Shown here one piece after another: positions 14,231-22,927 of a DNA stretch of 64,000 nucleotides. A model generated the notes under the pieces. The model was not told the DNA's origin. It did no database searches and was given only the letters and a program-made list of their open reading frames with translations. Numbering within the stretch: position 1 is the first letter of the stretch; each line of letters starts with the position of its first letter. Position numbers and translations under genes: made by a program. The stretch lies in NCBI GenBank assembly GCA_023053685.1, contig JALIGW010000002.1:42290720-42354719 (forward strand), in the 5' to 3' direction. Source of the DNA: Diadophis punctatus similis. Lineage: Eukaryota; Chordata; Lepidosauria; Squamata; Dipsadidae.

Positions 14231-14478
14231 GGATAGCAATAGCAATAGCACTTAGACTTATATGCCACGTCATAGTGCTTTACAGCCCTCTCTAAGCGGT
14301 TTACAGAGTTCAGCATATTGCCCCCAACAATCTGGGTCCTCATTTTACCGACCTCAGAAGGATGGAAGGCTGAGTCAACCTTGAGCCGGTGAGATTTGAA
14401 CAGCTGAACTGCTGAACTAGCAGTCAGCTGAAGTAGCCTGCAGTGCGGCACTTTAACCACTGCGCCACCTCGGCTCTT
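14231..14478 (-). mobile_element. tRNA-derived squamate SINE, copy 3
   Basis: Reverse orientation, from AGCAATAGCAATAGCACTTAG (tail) to CTGCGCCACCTCGGCTC (complement of the SINE head). It carries the variants 'TTACCGACCTCAGAAGG' and 'TGAACAGCTGAACTGCTG' that are also in the copy at 62577, indicating a shared subfamily. Confidence 0.88.
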
Positions 14479-16440
14479 ATGGATGAATCTTGACACATTT
14501 ATTTCAGAATATATCTGTCTAGTTTAGAATTTCATTCACAATGTCCCACCCTTGTCTCTTGAGTAGAAACTAGAAAATAAAACATCAGTACTTACATGCT
14601 GAAACAGGGAGAGAAAGAGGGCCATAGATAATGCAAAATGTTTGCTTGAGCTCTGTCTAATCACTGCTGCCACAGTCACTGTTACCTCTTCCCCTAATAC
14701 CTGTATTTCTTCAATAGCATATTAACTACCAGGTGACTTACACTGACAAGTGTCAGAGTGGAATCTGATCCATTATCTATGCATCAGTTTTTTCCATGGG
14801 CTGTATATCACAACAGTGTGTCAAAGGTTGTGGCCCCTTGCCTTAAAAAAAAAAGGCAAATCAGACTTTTGGTAACTACATGGACAAGTCTATGCTGTTT
14901 TCTAGGCAGCGTTTTGGGAAATAGTTTGCCCTTCCCTTCTCTGAAGGACTGAGCGGGAACAATTGGCCTAAGACCACTCAAGTGGTTTTCATCCCTAAGG
15001 TAGGACTAAGTTTACCTGCTTCTGGTCCAATATCTTAATCAGAAGATCAAAGTAGTTCTCCGGCCAAACTGATCATGACCACTTGGTTCCTAATCCATTA
15101 AGTAGCATAGTAGACTTGAAGGTTAAAAGGTTGCTTCCAATTCTATAATTTTATTATTATTGTTATGGTTATTGTTTTTTAGAGCTCTCTTCTGTAGTAG
15201 ATTAGACTGAGATGTAATGACCACTTAAGATCCTAAGATCTTTGGTAGCATAGACCTTTACACTTACCTGGCAAATTCTAACAACCCTGGCCACTATATC
15301 ACTTACATACTTGTGGAAAATCTTAGTAATAATGAAGAAGTTTTGAGATCAAGAAGTATTCACTACATTGCATTTTTCTTTGTGACATTTACTGCCAGTT
15401 GAAAAAGTGAACAATTATCTAGTGCACCATGCTTGATTACCAGTCATTTCAAGCAAAAAGTAGTGAACTTGTGAGAAATTTGTGATGCTGTTTTTCTTTA
15501 TATGCCATCCCTGCTTAATTAGCTAATTGTTTAATGAACTTCTTGGAATTATAGACAGATGGTACTGATAATGGAAACCGAGTTCTTCTTTACAATTGTC
15601 ATATGTAGTTTTAATATAGGGGAGTTGATGTTTTACACTTAAAACATCCTACTGTGGTTTTCTTTTATACTATTATAAAAGTGTGTACCAATGTGCACAA
15701 ATATCTATTAACATCTATGTTATTTTGCATTCCATTCTAGTTTTAAATATTTAAATCTATTTCAATAACAAGAACATTATGAAAAGTAAAATCAAAGATA
15801 GTTCTTTATTTGAAGAAAAGGTTGTAAAGAGTCAAAAGGCATATGGGAAGGGGAATCTTTTTGCTTATTCACCCAGATGGATAATGACACAGAATTAATG
15901 TTTACAAAGAATTTTATGAAGTTTACAAAAATTGTCAACAAATAGTGCTATAGAAGTATCAACTGGATGATTGCAGTGAGGATGAACATGCTAGATAACA
16001 TGAATTTTATATTAACAAAAAGAAGGTGAAGTTCTTAATTGGATTGTTTACTCAGTGTGTATCAGATTTTGAGGGAGAATAAGATATTAAGAGTTAGAAA
16101 ATAATAATAAATAGAATACAAAGGAAGTTAAACTATTTGGATGAACTTCCTGTCTGCTATCCAAACCTTTCGTAGATCTTCTCAATTAGGCAGTTGCCTT
16201 ATATATAATTCAGCATATTATCCCATAGATAGTGTGTTCTCAAATATATATTCATCATCATATAGGCAATGGAGAAAACTATTTTAATTTTAAAAAATCT
16301 ACCACAATAGTTCCATCCAATTAAATTTCACAGTTTACATATTTTCATACCTGATTTTTGTTAATTTTATATTATGTTGGGGAAAATATAGTATGAAAAA
16401 TTGATATCCTATGTGTGTTCATATACTTTTGTACAAGTGC
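14479..16440. other. Unique AT-rich DNA
   Basis: No gene or repeat end recognised. The A10 tract near 14845 and other small simple sequences are unremarkable. Confidence 0.45.
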
Positions 16441-16446
16441 CTTGTA

Positions 16447-16795
16447 CAAGAAATGCCGGTTGGCGGGACCGCGGGGGAGAGCCTTCTCTGTGGGAGCTCC
16501 GTCTCTGTGGAACCAACTACCGCCAGAGATCTGGACTATCCCCACCTTGCTGGCCTTCCGCAAGGCCGTGAAAACATGGCTCTTCTGGCAGGCGTGGGAA
16601 TAGAGACCAGTGAGATTAGATATGGTCTCCCCGTGTATGAATGATGGTAAATATTAACTTTTATATGCATTTTTAATTTTTCTTATTATTGTTTTAATTG
16701 ATTGTTCATTTCTCATCTTGTACGCTGCCCAGAGTCCCGCGGGAGTTGGGCGGCCTATAAGATTGAACAATAAATAAATAAATAAATAAATTTTG
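16447..16795 (+). pseudogene. LINE ORF2 C-terminus and 3' end with terminal hairpin
   Basis: The + strand encodes ...G-P-R-G-R-A-F-S-V-G-A-P-S-L-W-N-Q-L-P-P then I-P-T-L-L-A-F-R-K-A-V-K-T-W-L-F, the tail of a non-LTR reverse transcriptase of the L2/Vingi sort ('RAFSV.AP.LWN.LP...F...LKT.LF'). The 3' end carries GCTGCCCAGAGTC ... GGGCGGCC, a short inverted repeat, then (AATA)n. The insertion is 5'-truncated and non-coding. The same 3' end recurs at 28.3, 35.5, 51.9 and 57.9 kb. The exact clade is uncertain. Confidence 0.75.
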
Positions 16796-17638
16796 AACAT
16801 ATTGACTCAATTGTTTGATTTAGACCTGTTTAATCTTCTATGATACCCTCTCTGTGTAAATAAACAGAACGCAACTTGCCTGCTTTCCATTGAGTGATAG
16901 CTTTAGGACAAAGTGTTGGGGTGAAAAGGAACAGAGATGATAACTTCATTGGATTCACTTTTGCTGCAACATGAAGCTTGTGAGGAGTGTATTTCATTGC
17001 ACTGACATTTTCTCCAACATGACTCTGATGACTTCAGGCAATTTAAGCATATGGATAATATTAACAAATAAGTTGGCTTGAAATATTTTGGCAGATACGT
17101 TTTGTACCAAGGTGCAATCGTGAGTTATATTGGTGTTGCTGAATTTCTGCACCATGCTGATTATGTAATATTTTTAAAAGTTGTTATTTCAGAATAGTTT
17201 CAAGTACTCTTGGGTTCCAACTGCTCTGAAATGTGAAAAATCATAAAATAAAAATGGACTATGTGCTACATATAAAATAGACTACATTATAAATTATGTC
17301 ATGCTAGATAAAAAAATATTGGTATATTATTCCTCTCTTGGTCCTAATGTATGAATATATCACCCAATTTTATATTATAGGTTTAATATTCTTTCTATAT
17401 CCTACATTAGAATATGGTGGTACTTTAATAAAAGATCTTGATTTTTACTCACTGCAGTTATGTTGTCATGCTGTAACAGATATTTTAAAACATCTTAAAA
17501 TCATTATGCTTCATTGTCTTGTTACTTTGAGAACTCTGCCAGAGAGGAGTATTTTAAAATAGCAAATCCTCCCCAATTTTCCCTTATTTCAGAGAAAATA
17601 CTACTCCCTACTGGTGCACAAGCATTGCTCAGCCAACC
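16796..17638. other. Unique AT-rich flank left of the DIRS element
   Basis: No gene recognised. The abrupt rise in GC and CpG at 17639 marks the retrotransposon edge. Confidence 0.55.
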
Positions 17639-17649
17639 TTCTCCATAGT

Positions 17650-17752
17650 GGGCGGAGCGAGCCTCCAAGAATGGGATGATCCAATCCATCAGCCAATCAG
17701 GACTGAGTCTGACTCTATATAAAAGCTGTCACCCCGAAGGGCACCCCCTCTT
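17650..17752 (+). repeat. Left inverted terminal repeat of the DIRS element (103 bp)
   Basis: From GGGCGGAGCGAGCC to CACCCCCTCTT. By direct reading it is the exact reverse complement of 22825-22927 at all 103 bases. The outermost bases 17639-17649 (TTCTCCATAGT) lie outside the inverted repeat and differ from the right end, as expected when terminal extensions are templated from the internal complementary region. Confidence 0.95.
17716..17724 (+). promoter_or_regulatory. TATA box in the left terminal repeat
   Basis: TATATAAAA about 77 bases from the element edge. It would place a transcript start near 17745-17755, ahead of gag at 18047. Because the repeat is inverted at the other end, the same box faces inward from the right at about 22853-22861 and could drive antisense RNA. 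Promoter activity of DIRS terminal repeats is established for the Dictyostelium element; here it is inferred. Confidence 0.65.
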
Positions 17753-18046
17753 TCGACTCAGTCCTAAGTCTGGGACTAGTGTTTCCTAACCTAGCAGGTT
17801 CTTTCAACAAATCATTTTTTCTTCAACTTCTACAAAGTCGGCTCGGCTGTCGGCTCGGCAGCTCCACCTATTCGTCGGCCTTGCGGCGCTCAGTGCGCAC
17901 GCGTGCAGGGAGGCTCCTACGTCATCGGGGATTCCCTCCTTCGGCATCGGCGGAGCCCAGCTGCTTGGCGGCTGCCACGCAGTTCTCCTGAGCGCGCGCT
18001 CTGCTCATTCGGCTCCACTTCTTCTGCGTTACTGCCAAGAGGGGCC

Positions 18047-18931
18047 ATGGCCGAGAAGGGTACAAAAAATAAGGCCAAGGCAAGCAAGGAGCCCAGGCTG
18101 CCCGACACTGCTGCCCGGGCATCATCCACCCCGCCAGCGTCACACAGGGACCGCTCCCCTCTCCGCCAGGGTGGGGCTGACCCCAAGAGGCCCTCCCAAA
18201 GGGAGGGGGGCCACAAGGACAAGGCCAAACCACCTAACTCGGCCTCCACCAGCACCCCCCGTCCGCGAGACGTGGGGGACGCACTGGCCCCCAGATCCAG
18301 ACAATCATCTGGGGCTTTCTCGTTAGACAACCCCAACCTTTGTCTGGGGGATGCGGATATTTGGGAAGAACCCCACACATCACGGGAGGTTCCCCCGACT
18401 GTCCCGCCGGTCACGGCCTCGGCCATCTTCCAGAGCCCGGAGGTTCAGGCTCTAATCCAGATGGCGATCAGGGATGGGATCGCAGCAGGCATCAAGCAGA
18501 CCACAACGCCAATGCCCTCCGCATCGAGCACAGCGACCACCACCCAGCCGTGCCGCTCTCCACCAGCCGCCGAGTGGGACCAACCTCTGGCGGCCGAAGC
18601 CACCACGCCTCAGCCGTCTCCAGAATCTCTTCAGGAGACCGAGGACCAGGGGCCTGACCTCGACCTGTCTGCTGATGAAGATGTCGCCCCTGCGCCCCCG
18701 ACGACCACGGGCCTTTTCAACCCGGCCCTATTCAAATCTCTGCTCCACAAGGCCCAGGCGGCGGCCAAGATGCCTCCAGTGGAGACCAAGCCAGCCGGCG
18801 AGGAACCGGGCGACCCTCTCTTCGAAGAAACGACTTCGCAAGAAGAGGTCATACCAGCGCCAAAACTCTTCATTGATTCAGTCACTAAGCAGTGGCAGGC
18901 CCCGATTATGGGAGCGGGCCGTCGTCCTTAG
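18047..18931 (+). CDS. DIRS gag-like protein, N-terminal part (frame broken)
   Basis: Starts at ATG 18047 in a good context (GCCATGG). The product is about 294 residues, rich in K, P, S, T and A, beginning M-A-E-K-G-T-K-N-K-A-K. A mid-region S-P-E-V-Q-A-L-I-Q-M-A-I-R-D-G-I-A-A-G-I could be a helix. It ends at TAG 18929-18931, while the frame at -1 carries on with similar composition to 19662. The break is near the CCCC run at about 18900. A one-base loss there or a -1 frameshift would explain it, and I cannot tell which. No CCHC zinc knuckle is seen. The gag role is inferred from position. Confidence 0.7.
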   Translation: MAEKGTKNKAKASKEPRLPDTAARASSTPPASHRDRSPLRQGGADPKRPSQREGGHKDKAKPPNSASTSTPRPRDVGDALAPRSRQSSGAFSLDNPNLCLGDADIWEEPHTSREVPPTVPPVTASAIFQSPEVQALIQMAIRDGIAAGIKQTTTPMPSASSTATTTQPCRSPPAAEWDQPLAAEATTPQPSPESLQETEDQGPDLDLSADEDVAPAPPTTTGLFNPALFKSLLHKAQAAAKMPPVETKPAGEEPGDPLFEETTSQEEVIPAPKLFIDSVTKQWQAPIMGAGRRP

Positions 18932-19662
18932 ACAAACGGTACTTCAATGTGGCGCAGGGATTGGCACAACACCTGCCTGTCCCTCCGATAGACCCGCCTA
19001 TCAAGGCGCTCTATTCGGCTAACCCTCTGCCTGGCGACAGTGAAGAATTGTTGCGCCCCGAGGACCGCCGCACGGAGCAGGCCATTTTACGTTCCCACCA
19101 ATCGGCCGCTTGGGCCGTCCGGGCCTCAGCTACGGCCTCGTTTTTCTGCCGGACCTCTATCCACTGGCTCAAGACGCTACAAGAGCAGTCCTCGGATGTG
19201 CGCACCCGCCAGGACATCAACAAATTACTGGCGGTGGCCCAATTTACCTCAGACGCCACCCTCCAAAGCGCACGCTTCGCGGCAAGATCAATGGGGGCAT
19301 CCGTGGTAGCACGCCGGATGCACTGGCTCCGAGGATGGCAGTCAGACGCTCGCCACAAGTGGCGTCTTGCCACCTCTCCGGTCCAGGGTCAGTCCCTCTT
19401 CGGGGAGGCATTGGACCCGTACCTCGTAGAGTCAAAAGACAAGCGGAAGGTTCTCCCTAACTGTACCCGCAGGGGCCAGAATAAACCTTCTACGCCCCCT
19501 CCCCCTCCCCCACCTCACCGTCCTTACCGTGCCCCTAGGTATAGGGGTAGATATCAGGCAGGCGGCCGTCAGAACCAGGGGCAGGACAGACCTAAGGCAG
19601 ACCCACCGGCCAAGCGCCCTTTTCGGGGTGCAGGCGGGCGCTCCTACCACCGCTTCAAGTAG
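18892..19662 (+). CDS. DIRS gag-like protein, C-terminal part (no own start)
   Basis: Continues gag in the -1 frame to TAG 19660-19662. The coordinate given is the first GTG, not a believable start, since no suitable ATG precedes the conserved-looking stretch L-D-K-R-Y-F-N-V-A-Q-G-L. A predicted helical middle (R-S-H-Q-S-A-A-W-A-V-R-A-S ... A-R-S-M-G-A-S) is followed by a proline run and an R/G/Q-rich tail (P-Y-R-A-P-R-Y-R-G-R-Y-Q ... P-F-R-G-A-G-G-R-S). The basic tail could bind RNA in place of zinc knuckles. Its end overlaps the start of the RT frame by about 67 bases. Confidence 0.7.
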   Translation: MAGPDYGSGPSSLDKRYFNVAQGLAQHLPVPPIDPPIKALYSANPLPGDSEELLRPEDRRTEQAILRSHQSAAWAVRASATASFFCRTSIHWLKTLQEQSSDVRTRQDINKLLAVAQFTSDATLQSARFAARSMGASVVARRMHWLRGWQSDARHKWRLATSPVQGQSLFGEALDPYLVESKDKRKVLPNCTRRGQNKPSTPPPPPPPHRPYRAPRYRGRYQAGGRQNQGQDRPKADPPAKRPFRGAGGRSYHRFK

Positions 19663-21542
19663 ATCCCTCAGGCCTTCCCATTGGGGGTCGCCTGCGCTAC
19701 TTTGCCGGGCGATGGGAAGTTACCACCACGGATAGTTGGGTGCGGGAGACCATTACATCGGGACTCGCACTCGACCTCCTCTCCACCCCACCGGGATTTT
19801 TCATGAGGTGCCCCCAGTCCTCCAATCCCCACAAGCGGTCTCTAATGCAGGCCGCTATCCAGCACCTGTTGGAAATTGATGCCATCCAACGGGTTCCGGA
19901 GGACCAGCAGGGGCAAGGATTCTATTCCAATTTATTCCTTGTCGAAAAATCCTCGGGGGGGTGGAGAGCGGTCCTGGACCTCAAGCGACTCAACAAATTC
20001 GTCGCATATAAGAGGTTCAAGATGCACACGCTGCAGTCCATCCTGGCATGTGTGAGAAAGGGGGACTTTATGGCCTCTATCGATTTGACAGAAGCTTATC
20101 TTCGTGTACCAATTCGGCCTTCCCACCAAAAGTACCTCCGCTTCTGTTACATGTCCGACCACTATCAGTATTCGGCACTTCCATTTGGCCTCTCCTCCGC
20201 CCCGCGGGTCTTTACGAAGATCCTGGCAGCCCTTGCGGTGAGCATGAGGGACATTCCCGTTCGCATGCATTGCTATCTGGACGACATTTTAGTCCTATCG
20301 TCCTCCTTTACACGGGCGGAGGCGGATCTTCAGTTAACCATGGAGTGCTTGGAAGAGCATGGCTTCTCCTTAAACATCGAAAAGAGCCAGCTCAGGCCCA
20401 CCAACAGAATTACCCACCTTGGAGCTATTGTGGATTCCCTGGAGTGCAGGGTGTTCCTTTCCCAGGAGAGGCAGGACAATCTCACCACTCTTGTCCAGCA
20501 GGTGCTCTGTCTGCGAAGAGCACCTTTGAAACTGCTTTCGTCTCTCCTGGGAAAAATGATTTCGGCCATCCATATCACTCCCTGGGCACAACTGCACTCC
20601 AGGGAACTACAATGGCTCTTGCTACCCTTCCAAAGGGCCGGGAAGAGCAACTCATTGGCAAAAATCTTGATCCCATCCTCTGTCCGTCTCCAGTGGTGGC
20701 GGTCCCCGGCGATATCCGAAGGGTCCAGCTTCTTCGAGCCGAGCCGGGTGACGGTAACAACCGACGCCAGCCTGCAAGGATGGGGAGCCCACGTCCTTTC
20801 CCATGTGGCCCAGGGACCGTGGTCTCAGTCGGAGACCCTCCTGAATATCAACATTCTAGAACTGAGAGCAGCATTCCGGGCTCTTCAGGAATTCCAGCAC
20901 ATCCTCCGCAACCGACATGTCCTGTTGATGACGGACAATGTAACCACCAAGGCCCACATCAACTGCCAGGGTGGGACGGTCTCCAGGGACCTCATGTCGG
21001 AGGCCAAAGCCTTGGGACTCTGGGCAGAGCGCCACCTGCTCTCGCTCAGAGCGGAGCACATCTCGGGGGTAGACAATACCACAGCGGACTGGCTCAGTCG
21101 CAATGCGGTGGACTCGGCGGAGTGGAGCCTACACCAGGACATTTTCCAACAGCTGGTGCAGCGCTTCGGACTTCCGGTCATCGACCTATTTGCCACTCCC
21201 CAAAACGCCAAGCTCCCGAGGTTTGTCTCCCGCTACCAGTCCCAAGGGGCCGAGAACATCGACGCCCTTCGTTGTCCCTGGCCGAGGGGCCTCCTATATG
21301 CCTTCCCTCCTCTGGCAGTGCTACCACAGGTCATCCGCCGGATCATCGCCGAGGAAGCGGAGGTGATTCTCCTCGCCCCGCACTGGCCCAGGAGAACGTG
21401 GTTCGCGGACCTCCGGTCGCTATCGGCCAGCCCACCATGGCGGATACCACCGACCGCGTCTTCGCTTTCCCAGGGGTCCTTGCACCATCTGGACCCGCAC
21501 TGGTTCAAGCTGACCGCTTGGCACTTGACCGGCGCTGCCTGA
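19596..21542 (+). CDS. DIRS reverse transcriptase / RNase H / methyltransferase-like polyprotein
   Basis: The frame opens after TAA 19593-19595 and ends at TGA 21540-21542. Its conserved N-terminus (G-G-R-L-R-Y-F-A-G-R-W from about 19683) precedes the first ATG at 19803, so translation probably enters by a -1 shift from gag or by non-AUG initiation. Numbering from codon 19740: RT palm with D-L-K-R-L-N, S-I-D-L-T-E-A-Y, L-P-F-G-L-S-S-A-P and catalytic Y-L-D-D (179-182, DNA 20274-20285); RNase H with D342, E374, D399 and D450; then V-I-D-L-F-A-T-P ... A-F-P-P-L (about 480-525), matching the DAM-methylase-like module of DIRS elements. No internal stop. It copies element RNA into DNA. Confidence 0.93.
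   Translation, partial: GRPTGQAPFSGCRRALLPPLQVDPSGLPIGGRLRYFAGRWEVTTTDSWVRETITSGLALDLLSTPPGFFMRCPQSSNPHKRSLMQAAIQHLLEIDAIQRVPEDQQGQGFYSNLFLVEKSSGGWRAVLDLKRLNKFVAYKRFKMHTLQSILACVRKGDFMASIDLTEAYLRVPIRPSHQKYLRFCYMSDHYQYSALPFGLSSAPRVFTKILAALAVSMRDIPVRMHCYLDDILVLSSSFTRAEADLQLTMECLEEHGFSLNIEKSQLRPTNRITHLGAIVDSLECRVFLSQERQDNLTTLVQQVLCLRRAPLKLLSSLLGKMISAIHITPWAQLHSRELQWLLLPFQRAGKSNSLAKILIPSSVRLQWWRSPAISEGSSFFEPSRVTVTTDASLQGWGAHVLSHVAQGPWSQSETLLNINILELRAAFRALQEFQHILRNRHVLLMTDNVTTKAHINCQGGTVSRDLMSEAKALGLWAERHLLSLRAEHISGVDNTTADWLSRNAVDSAEWSLHQDIFQQLVQRFGLPVIDLFATPQNAKLPRFVSRYQSQGAENIDALRCPWPRGLLYAFPPLAVLPQVIRRIIAEEAEVILLAPHWPRRTWFADLRSLSASPPWRIPPTASSLSQGSLHHLDPHWFKLTAWHLTGAA
20748..21104 (+). other. RNase H domain within the DIRS polyprotein
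   Basis: T-V-T-T-D-A-S-L-Q-G-W-G begins the domain. N-I-L-E-L-R-A, L-L-M-T-D-N-V-T and G-V-D-N-T-T-A-D-W-L-S-R supply the remaining acidic active-site residues, giving a full D-E-D-D set. The module degrades the RNA strand during reverse transcription. Confidence 0.88.
21168..21420 (+). other. Methyltransferase-like (DAM-type) module of the DIRS polyprotein
   Basis: Follows RNase H and contains I-D-L-F-A-T-P, an A-F-P-P-L block and V-I-L-L-A-P-H-W-P. In DIRS elements this region is described as related to bacteriophage adenine methylases. The catalytic D/N-P-P-Y is represented here by F-P-P-L, so methylation activity cannot be assumed. Confidence 0.65.
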
Positions 21543-22585
21543 CGCATCGCGGGGTCCCTGACGCCATTGTGGACACTCTCATGTCATCCAGACGGGCATC
21601 GACTGACCGCATTTACGCTTCTACATGGAAGTCATTTTGTTTGTGGTGTTCAGCCGCCTCTCTTTGTCCGGTGGACCTTACCATCGTGGGTGTTTTGCGC
21701 TTTTTACAAGCAGGCCTGGACAAGGGGTTGGCCCCCAACACTCTGCGTCGCCAAATGGCGGCGCTCTCCACCATGCTCACCTGCGACACCGCAGACACAC
21801 TGTCGGCTTATCCGCTGATACGGCGATTTCTACGAGCGGCCTCCAACATCTCGCTGCCTGTCGTCCACAGATTCCCGACGTGGGATCTCCCACGGGTTCT
21901 TCTTGCATTGACGACGGAGCCCTACGAGCCGCTACGCACCGTCTCTCTAAGACACCTCACCCTCAAGGTTGCCTTCCTGGTGGCCATAACTTCGGCACGT
22001 CGGATTTCAGAACTGGCGGCCCTATCGGTCCGGGATGACTTATGTATATTCCACCCCGATAGGGTTGTTCTCCGTCTGGATCCGACTTTCATTCCGAAGG
22101 TGAATACACTCTTCCATAGGACACAAGACCTGATCTTGCCCTCCTTTTATGCCCAACCTTCAACGGACTTGGAACGCCAGTGGCACACCATTGACGTACG
22201 GAGGGCGGTTAAAATTTACAACATCCGCACTGCCCCCTTTCGGCGCTCGGAAGCGTTGTTTGTTTGTTTCCATCCAAAATCCATGGGCAACAAGGCTTCG
22301 CCAGCGCTTATTGGCAGCTGGATCAGGTCGGTCATTGCAGACATTTACTGTGTGCAAGGCTTCCCACGTCCGGCAGGGTTAACCGCACACTCGACACGCA
22401 GCGCAGCCACCACGACAGCGTGGTCGGCCAGAACTTCTCTGGAGGAAGTGTGCAGGGCGGCCACCTGGTCTTCTCCGGTGGCCTTTATAAGACATTACAA
22501 AGTGGACCAATTCGCCTCGGCTGAGGCCGATTTTGGGAGGCATGTTCTTCAGTCTGCCTTATCGGCTGAGGAACAGCATGAATAA
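21437..22585 (+). CDS. DIRS tyrosine recombinase (382 residues)
   Basis: The chosen start is ATG 21437 in a strong context (CCACCATGG), overlapping the end of the RT frame by 106 bases in the -1 frame. The C-terminal half has the tyrosine-recombinase residues: R in S-A-R-R-I-S-E-L (188/189), H-x-x-R in A-H-S-T-R-S (318-321), W344 in A-A-T-W-S-S-P, and nucleophile Y354 in F-I-R-H-Y-K. The N-terminal part resembles a SAM-like core-binding domain (W-K-S-F-C-L-W-C ... L-R-R-Q-M-A-A-L). The enzyme would join the element circle to the target without duplication. The frame is also open upstream to 20048, but that part is out-of-phase RT sequence. No internal stops or missing key residues. Confidence 0.93.
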   Translation: MADTTDRVFAFPGVLAPSGPALVQADRLALDRRCLTHRGVPDAIVDTLMSSRRASTDRIYASTWKSFCLWCSAASLCPVDLTIVGVLRFLQAGLDKGLAPNTLRRQMAALSTMLTCDTADTLSAYPLIRRFLRAASNISLPVVHRFPTWDLPRVLLALTTEPYEPLRTVSLRHLTLKVAFLVAITSARRISELAALSVRDDLCIFHPDRVVLRLDPTFIPKVNTLFHRTQDLILPSFYAQPSTDLERQWHTIDVRRAVKIYNIRTAPFRRSEALFVCFHPKSMGNKASPALIGSWIRSVIADIYCVQGFPRPAGLTAHSTRSAATTTAWSARTSLEEVCRAATWSSPVAFIRHYKVDQFASAEADFGRHVLQSALSAEEQHE

Positions 22586-22623
22586 CTGTCTGCCCTCCCT
22601 AGGGACCGAACTGCTTTGGCATG

Positions 22624-22718
22624 TCCCATTCTTGGAGGCTCGCTCCGCCCACTATGGAGAACGGGGCGTTGTTCCTTACCTGAACGCCCCTTCTCGTAGG
22701 GCGGAGCGAGCCTCCAAG
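22624..22718 (+). repeat. Internal complementary region (ICR) of the DIRS element
   Basis: 22624-22661 is the exact reverse complement of the left end 17639-17676 (38 of 38). 22662-22718 is the exact reverse complement of the right end 22908-22964 (57 of 57). Together they spell the right-to-left junction of a circular form. In the DIRS replication model this internal copy templates the terminal bases that the linear RNA cannot supply. Confidence 0.95.
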
Positions 22719-22771
22719 TCACTCCCTGTTGGTTTCTTGCATAGAGTTATAGTTTTACATTCCTGCTGTTT

Positions 22772-22777
22772 AATAAA
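22772..22777 (+). terminator. Poly(A) signal of the DIRS transcript
   Basis: AATAAA lies 186 bases after the recombinase stop and 48 bases before the right terminal repeat. A transcript ending shortly after would lack most of the right repeat, which agrees with the need for the ICR to restore it. Confidence 0.6.
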
Positions 22778-22824
22778 GTATGGTTAGGTTGTTACACTAT
22801 GGGTCTGACTCCGTCCTTCGTCTC

Positions 22825-22927
22825 AAGAGGGGGTGCCCTTCGGGGTGACAGCTTTTATATAGAGTCAGACTCAGTCCTGATTGGCTGATGGATTGGATCA
22901 TCCCATTCTTGGAGGCTCGCTCCGCCC
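22825..22927 (-). repeat. Right inverted terminal repeat of the DIRS element (103 bp)
   Basis: From AAGAGGGGGTGCCC to CTCGCTCCGCCC, identical in reverse complement to 17650-17752. It is followed by a 37-base unique right extension (TACGAGAAGGGGCG ... CGCCCCG) present only here and in the ICR, then TTCT. Confidence 0.95.

Noticed and set aside
17917..18426. 169-codon frame antisense to gag
   Set aside because: Shadow of the gag frame in CpG-rich sequence, with no motif.
20048..21436. 463-codon open frame overlapping the RT in another phase
   Set aside because: It is the upstream extension of the recombinase frame. Its glycine/proline-rich translation has no domain, and openness is expected in GC-rich DNA. 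The recombinase start at 21437 has a strong context.
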